A stretch of DNA of 64,000 bases, from positions 1 to 64,000 of the forward strand of contig NZ_VJZT01000004.1 in assembly GCF_007097245.1 (NCBI RefSeq), in the 5' to 3' direction. A model generated the notes under the pieces. It searched no databases, was not told where the DNA came from, and saw only the letters and a program-made list of their open reading frames with translations. Both the position numbers and the translations under genes were made by a program. Positions 17,824-25,719 of this stretch are shown piece by piece; positions within the stretch are counted from its first letter, which is position 1, and every line of letters starts with the position of its first letter. Source of the stretch: Flavobacterium restrictum. Lineage in GTDB: Bacteria; Bacteroidota; Bacteroidia; Flavobacteriales; Flavobacteriaceae.

Positions 17824-18173
17824 TGCGTTTCTTGGTGGATGAATGTGTAGGAACTACTGTTGCAACATTCTTAAAATCAAAAAACCATACTGTGTTTTCG
17901 GTATTTGAGGAATCAAGAGGTGCATCTGATGATGAATTGTTAGCCAAAAGTTATGCTGAAAATTATATTCTAATTACCTCTGATAAAGATTTTGGAGAAA
18001 TGATTTTTAAAAATAAAAAACTACACAAAGGAATAATATTAATACGATTCGCACCTAATAATTTCAAACAAAAAATAGTTGTTTTGACTAAATTATTATC
18101 CAATTATCCAGATAAATTAGAAAACAATTTTGTTGTTGTAACTAATGAAAATGTTAGAATTATAACGCCCTAA
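17823..18173 (+). CDS. DUF5615 PIN-like putative toxin
   Basis: The 116-residue protein opens MRFLVDECVG, the typical DUF5615 start with the first PIN aspartate (Asp6). It continues with ASDDELLAKSYAENYILITSDKDFGEMI, giving the remaining acidic positions, and ends with VVVTNENVRII. PIN-like RNase of a type II toxin-antitoxin pair with the DUF433 gene; start and stop overlap as TAATG. Activity inferred from family. Confidence 0.85.
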   Translation: MRFLVDECVGTTVATFLKSKNHTVFSVFEESRGASDDELLAKSYAENYILITSDKDFGEMIFKNKKLHKGIILIRFAPNNFKQKIVVLTKLLSNYPDKLENNFVVVTNENVRIITP

Positions 18174-18330
18174 CATAGTACACGAATCACACGAATTTAA
18201 ACTATAAAACGATATTATAAAATCAGTGAAAGTTTGCCTAATTTGTTTGATCTGAAGGCGATTCGTGCATTAGGAGTCCGTTTAGCGAACAGCTAATACT
18301 ATAAATACTTTCCAGTCAGCCAAAACAAAA

Positions 18331-18371
18331 AAATCCCATTTCAAAATAGATATGAAATGGGATTTATTTTT
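18331..18371. terminator. Bidirectional terminator between the DUF5615 gene and lysA
   Basis: Perfect 13-bp stem AAATCCCATTTCA (18331-18343) with TGAAATGGGATTT (18353-18365), A-rich before and T-rich after. It lies directly before the lysA stop codon (minus strand) and 160 nt after the DUF5615 gene. The 18174-18330 stretch also holds ACACGAATC-type repeat remnants. Confidence 0.88.
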
Positions 18372-19587
18372 ATACGACTGCCTCAACTGGCAACGGAATC
18401 TGATTTTGAAGTAAATCTTCGAATTTTTCATGTGCCCGAATCAAATGCCCTTCGCCTTTCCACCAAAGCACTTCGGCGGGTTTGTAGCGCGAGTTATAAT
18501 TAGACGACATAGAGAAACAATACGCTCCTGCATTACGGAAGGACAAAATATCTCCTTCTTTAATTTCCGAAATTCTTCTGTTGGTTGCAAACGTATCTGT
18601 TTCACAAATATATCCCACCACGGAGTAAAAACGCTCTTTCCCTTTTGGGTTAGAAATGTTCTCTATATAATGTTGTGAGCCATATAACATGGGACGAATT
18701 AAATGATTAAAACCACTATCAACTCCAGCAAAAACGGTAGAAGTAGTTTGTTTGACAACATTTACTTTTGCCAAAAAGAATCCTGCTTCACTAACCAAAA
18801 ATTTTCCTGGTTCAAAAATCAATGTCAATTCCTTGCCATATTCAGCACAAAAAGCATTGAATCTTTTAGAAAGTTTTTTTCCTAATTCTTCGATATTCGT
18901 TTCGATATCGTCTTTTCTATACGGCACTTTGAAACCGCTTCCAAAATCTAAAAATTCTAAATTTTTGAAGTTTTTTGCAGCATCAAATAAGATTTCGGCA
19001 GCATATAAAAATACTTCAATGTCTAAAATATCCGACCCAGTGTGCATGTGAATCCCAACAATATTCATTTTCGTATTCTCAACAATACGCACCAAATGCG
19101 GCAATTGATGGACCGAAATACCAAATTTACTATCAATATGACCAACCGAAATGTTAGCATTTCCACCTGCCATCACGTGAGGATTTATGCGGATGCAAAC
19201 CGGAACATTAGGATGTTTTGCACCAAATTGCTCTAGTATCGATAAATTATCAATATTAATTTGAACACCCATCTCCGAAACCTCTTCGATTTCCTCTAAA
19301 GAAACACCGTTTGGGGTAAAAAATATTTTTTCGGGTGCATACCCTGCATGAAGACCTAATAAAACTTCTTGAATAGAAACGGTATCTAGACCAGATCCCA
19401 TCTCTTTCAACAATTGAAGGATAGCAATGTTAGACAATGCCTTCATCGCATAATTGATGCGTAGATTGTCAACTTTAGAAAAAGCTTTGGTTAATCGGGT
19501 ATATTGAGATTGGATTTTTTCGGCATCATAAACGTATAATGGACTTCCAAATTTTTCGGCTAATTGTAATAAATCTTTTCCTTGCAT
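18370..19587 (-). CDS. lysA: Diaminopimelate decarboxylase
   Basis: A PLP enzyme that converts meso-diaminopimelate to L-lysine, the last step of lysine synthesis. The 405-residue length fits. YAMKAL places the PLP lysine at Lys49; HMHTGSDI and DFGSGF line the phosphate and cofactor site; EPGKFLV and CETDTFA are the later conserved blocks, the last carrying the active-site Cys from the partner subunit. It is a single gene with its own promoter (19605-19636) and terminator (18331). Confidence 0.96.
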   Translation of the reverse strand: MQGKDLLQLAEKFGSPLYVYDAEKIQSQYTRLTKAFSKVDNLRINYAMKALSNIAILQLLKEMGSGLDTVSIQEVLLGLHAGYAPEKIFFTPNGVSLEEIEEVSEMGVQINIDNLSILEQFGAKHPNVPVCIRINPHVMAGGNANISVGHIDSKFGISVHQLPHLVRIVENTKMNIVGIHMHTGSDILDIEVFLYAAEILFDAAKNFKNLEFLDFGSGFKVPYRKDDIETNIEELGKKLSKRFNAFCAEYGKELTLIFEPGKFLVSEAGFFLAKVNVVKQTTSTVFAGVDSGFNHLIRPMLYGSQHYIENISNPKGKERFYSVVGYICETDTFATNRRISEIKEGDILSFRNAGAYCFSMSSNYNSRYKPAEVLWWKGEGHLIRAHEKFEDLLQNQIPLPVEAVV

Positions 19588-19604
19588 TTTGAATTAATTT
19601 TCAA

Positions 19605-19636
19605 CAAATTTATTGTTCTTTATCAAGAGAAACAAA
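19605..19636 (-). promoter_or_regulatory. Predicted lysA promoter
   Basis: Minus strand: TTTG (19636-19633), 20 nt, TAAATTTG (19612-19605). The ATG is 17 nt beyond, giving a very short leader. Confidence 0.6.
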
Positions 19637-19756
19637 TAAAAATATCTTTTTAACAAAATATAACAAAATGTTTAAAAAATAAATATTTAAATTGTTTTTG
19701 TGTTTTTTTAACGTGAAATATAGCAAAAAGCAACTTTTTATTAAAAATAGAAGTTC

Positions 19757-20097
19757 TACCACGAATTGAGTGGATTTCTAAAAGTCATACCAATAATTTA
19801 TGTATGAGAGTCCATTTTGTATGTTCGAGCGCAGTCGCAAACCATTTGAGCATCTCGACTTTTGGCTGTCTCGAGCGAAGTCGAAAGGCTCGATGTGACA
19901 AAAATAGGATTGGACTATATTGCAAGAGTGTTTGGTATTATTTAAAAAAAACACTTCGAATTTTACGAATTTTCACAAAAAAATATAGTTTTTAATTACA
20001 CAAATCCAATTAAAATCATTAAAATTCGTATAATTGCCTCGCTTATTCGCTATCGCTCGAGTCGTGGCGAAAATTTTTGCCCACACAATTCGTGGTA
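19757..20097. repeat. Repeat element with 17-bp terminal inverted repeats
   Basis: TACCACGAATTGAGTGG (19757-19773) and CCACACAATTCGTGGTA (20081-20097) are inverted copies matching at 16 of 17 positions, 341 bp end to end. The element fills the gap between the hsdR stop and the lysA promoter and encodes nothing evident. It contains a second, shorter element at 19787-19938. Confidence 0.65.
19787..19938. repeat. MITE-like element nested in the larger repeat
   Basis: The left end is ATACCAA, 15 nt, AGTCCATT (19787-19816). The right end is the inverted form: ATTGGACT (19909-19916), 15 nt, TTGGTAT (19932-19938). Inside are TCGAGCGCAGTCG and CTCGAGCGAAGTCG words common between Bacteroidetes genes. 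The same end motif starts the repeat at 5358. Confidence 0.65.
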
Positions 20098-20120
20098 AAA
20101 CCAAAATAGATATTCCTATT

Positions 20121-22988
20121 TTAACTTCCTGTTACCCCGTTAACAAAAGTATCTGCAAAATTTATAATCTTACTCAAAATTCGATTCCCGATTTCTTTAT
20201 ATTTCAAAACGCTTGGTCTTCCTTCTATTCGAAGTCCTAAAATTTCATCTAGTAATGGCTCTCTTTCTGCGAAAAGGTAATTTTCGAGTAACTTTTCTGT
20301 TTTTTCTTCCGAAAGGTTTTCTTCGGTCACTAATGTTTTGAATGCTTTTATTTGTTCTTGGTTCCAAAATTTTTCAAACTCGTCTGGAATGGTGTCGGTG
20401 TCGTTTATTGCGGGTAAATGCTCCTGAATGAATTTATCAATTAATTCTCGTTTGCTTCTTAAGGTAACTTGGCTGTTCAATAAATTAGCCACTTCTTTTT
20501 CGATAGCTTCTTTATCTGCTGTAGTGTTTTTAGACCTTAATTTCATCAATAATTGAATGATGTAAGTTACATTGATGGTGTCTCTTTGTATCAATTCTAA
20601 TTCAAAATCAATATCATTCAATATTGATGTTTTTTCGGTGACAAGATGTGTAGGCGGTTTTAAATCTTGATATTTACTACTATAATCGGCAAAAAGTTGT
20701 TCGTCAATAGCCAAATCATCCCAAGTAAATTCTGTATAATGACTCATTTTTTTATACAATCTCATCAGATTTCTAAAGGCGATGATAAATTGCATTTTGT
20801 CTTCTTCCGTCAGCAAATCATCAACAGAACGTATTTCGGGGACTAATTCCAGCATTTTTTGTGTCGCCTCATTAAATTTTGCCACATATTGCTCATAAGG
20901 TTCTACAATGATTTCGTCAATGGCTTCTTTGTTGCTAAAAAGTGTTATCGCTTCATCGGTTTTATCCTTTAAATTTCGAAAACACACAATGTTTCCTTGT
21001 GTTTTGTTTTTGTCGAAAGTACGGTTGGTGCGACTGAAAGCTTGAATCAGTCCGTGGTATTGAAGGTTTTTATCCACATATAAAGTATTTACAAATTTGC
21101 TGTCAAAACCAGTCAAAAACATATTGGCAACTAGCAATATATCGGCTTCTTTATTCTTTGCTTTTTTGGCTACATCATTGTAATAATTATAAAAACTCTG
21201 GCTGTCTTTAGTGCTATGAGCGGTGCCAAATGTGTTGTTAAAATCGACTATATAATTGTCTAATATTTCGCAACGATGTGGCTTGGGATTGCCATATTGC
21301 GTTTCGGGTTCGGCAGCCATATCCAATTGTGATTCTTCTATACTGTATTCGATTTCTTCTTCGTTTTGTGCAAAACTAAAAATGGTAATTATTTTTAAAT
21401 CGTGTTCGTCTCGTAATTTCTTGGCTTTAAAAATTTCGTAATATTGAATCACAGCATCAATATCTTGAACACACATCATAGCCGAAAAGTTTTTGTTTTG
21501 TGTCTTTTGAACGTGATGTTGTAAGATATAATCAGCAATGGCATTTTTGCGTTCGGGTGCTTCAAATACTTCGGCTTCGTTGATTTGCTCAATTTTCAAA
21601 TCTATTATTTGTTCTTTCTGCTTGAAGGTTTTAATATATTCTACCGAAAAACGCAGTACATTTTCATCCCGAATAGCGTCAGTAATGACGTATTTGTGTA
21701 AACATTTGCCAAATAAACTTGTGGTTGTTTTTTCTCCATTAGCATTTTCTGCCAAAATAGGCGTACCCGTAAATCCAAAAAGTTGAATATTGGTAAAATA
21801 ACTCACTATGTTTTTATGCGTCTCGCCAAATTGTGAACGATGGCATTCATCAAAAATAAAAACCATTCGTTGGTGCTGAATGTTCTTCATTTTGTAACTA
21901 TTTCTACCCGAAGAAATGGTATTGTTTAATTTTTGAATCGTAGTTACAATAACTTTTACATTGGGGTCATTAAATTTTTGAATCAGGTCATCTGTATTTA
22001 CTGCAGAACTCACGCAACCTTTGCTAAATTTGTCGTATTCCTGATTGGTTTGATAATCCAAATCTTTTCTATCCACTACAAAAACCACTTTTTGAATTGC
22101 TGGAATAGTCGATAAAATCTGGCTTGCTTTAAAGCTGGTTAATGTTTTTCCAGAACCTGTTGTATGCCAGATATAGCCGTTTTTCTCGATGTCGTAACCG
22201 TTTAAAATAGTGTTTTCAGTTACCTTTTTGATGATATTTTCTACCGCAAAATATTGGTAGGGGCGCAAAACCATTAATTTTTTTTCGGTTTCGTTCAATA
22301 CAATATATTTGCATATCATTTTGCTGATGTGGCAAGGTTCTAAAAATGTATTGGCAAATTCGGTTAAAATATTATTGAGTGGTTTATTGCTTTCGCCTGT
22401 CCAATGAAAAGTTTGCAGAAATTCTTGCTTGTTCGAGCCAAAATTGCTAAAATATTTGGTGTTCACTCCGTTGCTGATAATGAATAATTGGACAAAATGA
22501 AACAAACCTTTTCCAGCACCAAAACTGTGTTTTTGATAGCGATTGATTTGGTTAAAAGCTTCCTTCATCTCCAAACCTCGACGTTTGAGTTCTATTTGTA
22601 TCAATGGCAAACCGTTGATGAGCAAGGTAACATCATAGCGATTTTCATAAGTCCCTTTCATCGTTATTTGTTGCGTAACCTGAAACTGATTTTGACACCA
22701 ATGTTCACTTTGGATAAACTCAAAATATAGATTATCGCCATTATCTCGTACAATATGCTGTTTTTGACGCAACGTTTTTGCTTTTTCAAACACCGAACCT
22801 TTGTTGAGAATATGAATCACTTTTTCAAATTCGGAATCGCTAAACTGAATGCGATTGTGTTTTTCCAATTGCGTTTTCAGATTGGCTAATAACGATTTTT
22901 CGTCGGGAATAGTCACATATTGATAGCCTAATTTTTGTAATTGTTCAATGAGTTGCTCTTCTAAAACTTGTTCGGATTGTTTGGACAA
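20121..22988 (-). CDS. hsdR: Type I restriction enzyme subunit R
   Basis: HsdR is the motor and nuclease subunit of a type I restriction system; it cuts foreign DNA after ATP-driven translocation. 955 residues. The nuclease motif is Asp119 with Glu133-Leu-Lys135 (PLIQIELKRR). Helicase motif I TTGSGKT is at 276-282, motif II DECH at 380-383, and motif VI FSRTNRTF is intact. The C-terminal helical region that docks on HsdM/HsdS is present. No frameshift seen, so the cutting subunit is intact although the linked hsdS is not. It is last in a minus-strand run beginning at hsdM. Confidence 0.95.
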   Translation of the reverse strand: MSKQSEQVLEEQLIEQLQKLGYQYVTIPDEKSLLANLKTQLEKHNRIQFSDSEFEKVIHILNKGSVFEKAKTLRQKQHIVRDNGDNLYFEFIQSEHWCQNQFQVTQQITMKGTYENRYDVTLLINGLPLIQIELKRRGLEMKEAFNQINRYQKHSFGAGKGLFHFVQLFIISNGVNTKYFSNFGSNKQEFLQTFHWTGESNKPLNNILTEFANTFLEPCHISKMICKYIVLNETEKKLMVLRPYQYFAVENIIKKVTENTILNGYDIEKNGYIWHTTGSGKTLTSFKASQILSTIPAIQKVVFVVDRKDLDYQTNQEYDKFSKGCVSSAVNTDDLIQKFNDPNVKVIVTTIQKLNNTISSGRNSYKMKNIQHQRMVFIFDECHRSQFGETHKNIVSYFTNIQLFGFTGTPILAENANGEKTTTSLFGKCLHKYVITDAIRDENVLRFSVEYIKTFKQKEQIIDLKIEQINEAEVFEAPERKNAIADYILQHHVQKTQNKNFSAMMCVQDIDAVIQYYEIFKAKKLRDEHDLKIITIFSFAQNEEEIEYSIEESQLDMAAEPETQYGNPKPHRCEILDNYIVDFNNTFGTAHSTKDSQSFYNYYNDVAKKAKNKEADILLVANMFLTGFDSKFVNTLYVDKNLQYHGLIQAFSRTNRTFDKNKTQGNIVCFRNLKDKTDEAITLFSNKEAIDEIIVEPYEQYVAKFNEATQKMLELVPEIRSVDDLLTEEDKMQFIIAFRNLMRLYKKMSHYTEFTWDDLAIDEQLFADYSSKYQDLKPPTHLVTEKTSILNDIDFELELIQRDTINVTYIIQLLMKLRSKNTTADKEAIEKEVANLLNSQVTLRSKRELIDKFIQEHLPAINDTDTIPDEFEKFWNQEQIKAFKTLVTEENLSEEKTEKLLENYLFAEREPLLDEILGLRIEGRPSVLKYKEIGNRILSKIINFADTFVNGVTGS

Positions 22989-23014
22989 AATAAATGGGAA
23001 TTATGAGTTATGAA

Positions 23015-23371
23015 TTATGAGTTTTTTTTCTTTGTGGTAATAATGATACTTCGAATGATTTTTAAAACCTCTGTAGCATCTCTATACATACTACTAAACT
23101 CTATTTCGGTAATATAATAGGTCTCTTTTAATAATTCCAACCAATATAATGTTTCATCGCACTCTTTTTGGGAAATAGATAATTTATGAATAAAATCAGC
23201 CGAACTTTGTGCATTACCAGCTTCCCGAACATTTGCTCCGACAGAAGTTCCAGAACGTAACAGTTGCTTACTCATTACAAACTCTTTTCGTTCAGATGTC
23301 AGTAGTTTGTATAAATTAACTATCCGCAAAGCAAATTGAAAACTCTTTGTTTTAACAATACTATCACTCAT
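23015..23371 (-). CDS. Four helix bundle protein (S23-like)
   Basis: The 118-residue protein matches the family once found in 23S rRNA intervening sequences: KSFQFALRIVNLY, then LLRSGTSVGANVREAGNAQS, then FIHKLSISQKECDETLYWLELL. These form a small helical bundle of unknown role. The gene sits between hsdR and the recombinase gene; such genes often appear as cargo in restriction and surface-polysaccharide loci of Bacteroidetes. ATTATGAG-type short repeats lie on both sides. Confidence 0.88.
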   Translation of the reverse strand: MSDSIVKTKSFQFALRIVNLYKLLTSERKEFVMSKQLLRSGTSVGANVREAGNAQSSADFIHKLSISQKECDETLYWLELLKETYYITEIEFSSMYRDATEVLKIIRSIIITTKKKNS

Positions 23372-23439
23372 AATTTATAAAATCGATACAATTACAAACT
23401 TACAATAAAATGAACAATATTCGTCTGTTCCAATTCATA

Positions 23440-23482
23440 ATCCACAACTCATAAATCATAACTCATAACTCATAATTCATAA
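23440..23482. repeat. Short ACTCATA / ATTCATA repeats
   Basis: AACTCATAA, ATCATAACTCATAACTCATA and ATTCATAACT words repeat with a 7-8 nt period after the recombinase stop. The inverted form (TTATGAGTTATGAATTATGAG) lies at 22999-23020 on the other side of the four-helix-bundle gene. Confidence 0.65.
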
Positions 23483-24409
23483 CTATTTAAGCGCTCTAAA
23501 CATTTGGTCAATCGCTTTTTTCTTTTGTTCCATATTGGGATGAACATACAGGTTCAAAGTCGTACTGATATTCGAATGCCCAAGCAAAACGCTGACCGTT
23601 TTATAATCGCATTTGCTTTCAATGCATCTGGTGGCAAAACTGTGGCGTAGCCCGTGAAACTTGAGTTCGGGCATATTTAATTCTCGCATTAGGTTCTTGT
23701 AATAGCTTCTGTAAGTTCTGGGTTCGGTGGGTTTTTCGTCGTTGGTCAATACAAAAAAGGAGCTGTTTACAATTTTTTTGAAGGGTTTCAGCAGTCGCAA
23801 TAAATCCCTGCTCATGGGAATATCACGGATGGAATTCTTGGTTTTGGGTGTGTCCAAAAGAACTTCCGTCTTGCGAATGTTGTCTTCAATGACATAAATG
23901 CGTTGTATCGTTCTTTTTACGCTTATAATTCCTCTGTCGGTGTCGATGTCTTCCCAAGTGAGAGCGCAAACTTCGCCAATGTGTATGCCAGAACTCAAGC
24001 AAATGAAAATCCCTAAATTCCTAAAAGTAAAATGCTCTTGAATGTAGTTCATTATCTTTTTTTGATTGGTTCTACTCAAAACTTCAATGTCGTGTTTTTC
24101 TCGTTCTGTCGGGAATTGAATATCAAAGGCTTGATACTCTAACCATTTGTTTTTAGCACCAAATTTGAGTACCATTTTCAGTACAATCAAAATATCTTTA
24201 ATAGTTTTGTGGCTCAATCCCTGTTCTATTTTTTGAAATACAAATTGTTGCACTTCGGCTTCTTCAATAGTGTATTGATTCCCAAAAACAGGTACTAAAT
24301 GATTTTCTGTTAAAAGTACATAGGCCGAGAAACTCGATTTTTTTACATACTGCTTTTTGTCTGTTTTCCATAGGTTGATGACTTCTGAAATTTTCTTTTG
24401 TTCGTTCAT
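23483..24409 (-). CDS. Tyrosine recombinase next to hsdS, catalytic Arg I replaced by His
   Basis: 308 residues with an N-terminal SAM-like DNA-binding domain (1-105) and a C-terminal catalytic domain. The conserved HGLRH (252-256, His252 and Arg255), LGHSN (His278) and the nucleophile Tyr288 in LNLYVHP are present. The first catalytic Arg, expected in the pattern G-[LIM]-R-I-G-E-x-C-A-L, is His143 here (codon CAC, 23983-23981; CGC would give Arg). Enzymes of this type next to hsdS genes invert specificity cassettes in Bacteroidetes, firmicutes and streptococci. The target would be the arms at 24507 and 27738. The substitution may have weakened or killed the enzyme. Confidence 0.88.
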   Translation of the reverse strand: MNEQKKISEVINLWKTDKKQYVKKSSFSAYVLLTENHLVPVFGNQYTIEEAEVQQFVFQKIEQGLSHKTIKDILIVLKMVLKFGAKNKWLEYQAFDIQFPTEREKHDIEVLSRTNQKKIMNYIQEHFTFRNLGIFICLSSGIHIGEVCALTWEDIDTDRGIISVKRTIQRIYVIEDNIRKTEVLLDTPKTKNSIRDIPMSRDLLRLLKPFKKIVNSSFFVLTNDEKPTEPRTYRSYYKNLMRELNMPELKFHGLRHSFATRCIESKCDYKTVSVLLGHSNISTTLNLYVHPNMEQKKKAIDQMFRALK

Positions 24410-24506
24410 AATTTGATTTTTAAGATTATTAATCTCAAAGGAAATAAATTAAGGATTGCGGATTTTTAATCTTTTCTAATGAGGACGAGGAATCTTTAAT
24501 CTTAAG

Positions 24507-25034
24507 GTTCCAAATTTAAGATTTCCTGAATTTTCAGATGAATGGGAAGTGAAGAAATTGGGGGATATTGGAGATGTAAAAATGTGTAGAAGAATCTTTA
24601 GTGATGAAACTTCATCTATTGGAGATATACCTTTCTTTAAAATCGGTTCATTTGGTAAAGAAGCTGACGCTTTTATTTCTAAAGAATTATATTTAGATTA
24701 CAGAAAAAGATTTTCATATCCTAAAAAAGGAGATGTTTTAATTTCCGCAGCTGGAACAGTAGGAAGAACAGTTGTATTTACAGGAGAAGATGCTTATTTT
24801 CAAGATTCTAATATTGTTTGGATAGACAATGATAATGCAAATGTCAATAATGATTTTTTGTTCTATATTTTAAAAATCGTGAAATACAATACAGAAGGTG
24901 GTACTATTCAACGATTGTACAATAGCATTTTAAAATCAACTAAATTTAATAGTCCTAAAATTTCCGAACAAAATAAAATATACAATTTCCTTAATCTAAT
25001 CGATGATAGAATTCAAACCCAAAACAAAATAATT
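24507..25034 (+). repeat. Inverted-repeat arm 1 (hsdS TRD1)
   Basis: 528 bp, matching 27738-27211 in inverted orientation. The translations are identical residue for residue from VPNLRFPEF through DDRIQT. The one difference I found is C at 25020 against T (read on the coding strand) at 27225. Homology begins sharply at GTTCCAAATTT and ends after AAAATAATT. Confidence 0.93.
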
Positions 25035-25634
25035 GAGGAATTGAAAATACTGAAATCTACGCTAGCACAAAAGCTATTTTCTCAACAGTTACGATTCAAA
25101 GGCGATGATGGAAATGATTTTGGTGTTTGGGAAGTAAAGAAGTTGGGTGAATGTTTAGATTATATTCAACCGACAAAATATTTGGTTTCAAGTACAGAGT
25201 ATGATAATTCATATAAAACGCCAGTTCTCACGGCAGGAAAGACTTTTATTCTTGGTTATACAAATGAAACTAATGGAATATTTGAAAATAATTTACCTGT
25301 TATAATATTCGATGATTTCACAACAGCAACACAATTTGTTGATTTTCCTTTTAAAGCAAAATCATCAGCTATGAAAATTTTAACAGCAACAAAAGGAGTT
25401 TATATAAAATTCATTTTTGAAGCTATGCAATTTATGAATTATGAAATAGGTGGTCACGAAAGACATTGGATTTCTAAATTTGCACCAATTGAAATCCTCG
25501 TTCCTTCTATTGACGAACAAACCAGAATTGCCGATTTCCTTTCTTCTATTGATGAAAAAATTAAAACAGAAAATGAAATTTTAGAACAATACAAAAACCA
25601 AAAACAATATTTACTATATAATCTTTTTATATAA
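24549..25634 (+). CDS. hsdS: Silent hsdS cassette (two-TRD specificity subunit without ATG)
   Basis: The frame is open from inside arm 1 (24507) to 25634. It encodes VPNLRFPEF-type N-terminus, TRD1, the first conserved helix (QNKIIEELKILKSTLAQKLF), TRD2 (from about 25120) and the C-terminal helix ending YKNQKQYLLYNLFI. There is no ATG: a TGA at 24480-24482 closes the frame upstream, and GTG 24549 is the earliest usual start. No promoter is clear. It is opposite in strand to hsdM and so is best read as a storage copy whose TRD2 becomes active after inversion. HsdS dictates the DNA target through its two TRDs. The TRD2 differs from the one at 26617-27156. Confidence 0.85.
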   Translation: MKKLGDIGDVKMCRRIFSDETSSIGDIPFFKIGSFGKEADAFISKELYLDYRKRFSYPKKGDVLISAAGTVGRTVVFTGEDAYFQDSNIVWIDNDNANVNNDFLFYILKIVKYNTEGGTIQRLYNSILKSTKFNSPKISEQNKIYNFLNLIDDRIQTQNKIIEELKILKSTLAQKLFSQQLRFKGDDGNDFGVWEVKKLGECLDYIQPTKYLVSSTEYDNSYKTPVLTAGKTFILGYTNETNGIFENNLPVIIFDDFTTATQFVDFPFKAKSSAMKILTATKGVYIKFIFEAMQFMNYEIGGHERHWISKFAPIEILVPSIDEQTRIADFLSSIDEKIKTENEILEQYKNQKQYLLYNLFI

Positions 25635-25640
25635 TTTCCT

Positions 25641-25704
25641 GCCTTTATCGGCAATAAATAGCTAAATTTGGAGTGTTAATTTATTAATTGTTGCCGATAT
25701 AGGC
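25641..25704. promoter_or_regulatory. Inverted repeat upstream of the Fic gene (candidate operator)
   Basis: GCCTTTATCGGCAA (25641-25654) and TTGCCGATATAGGC (25691-25704) are inverted copies matching at 13 of 14 positions, 36 nt apart and ending 15 nt before the fic ATG. Each half is also partly palindromic (TTGCC with GGCAA). This looks like a two-site operator for the DNA-binding domain at the Fic N-terminus. Confidence 0.6.
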
Positions 25705-25719
25705 AACTTCAAAGAAAAA

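Noticed and set aside
19804..20240. Short frames between lysA and hsdR
   Set aside because: They fall within repeat elements with inverted ends, or opposite the hsdR 3' end, and show no protein-like conservation.
23481..24409. Integrase as sign of a prophage or conjugative island
   Set aside because: No phage or conjugation genes, no tRNA attachment site; its place beside hsdS fits a specificity invertase.
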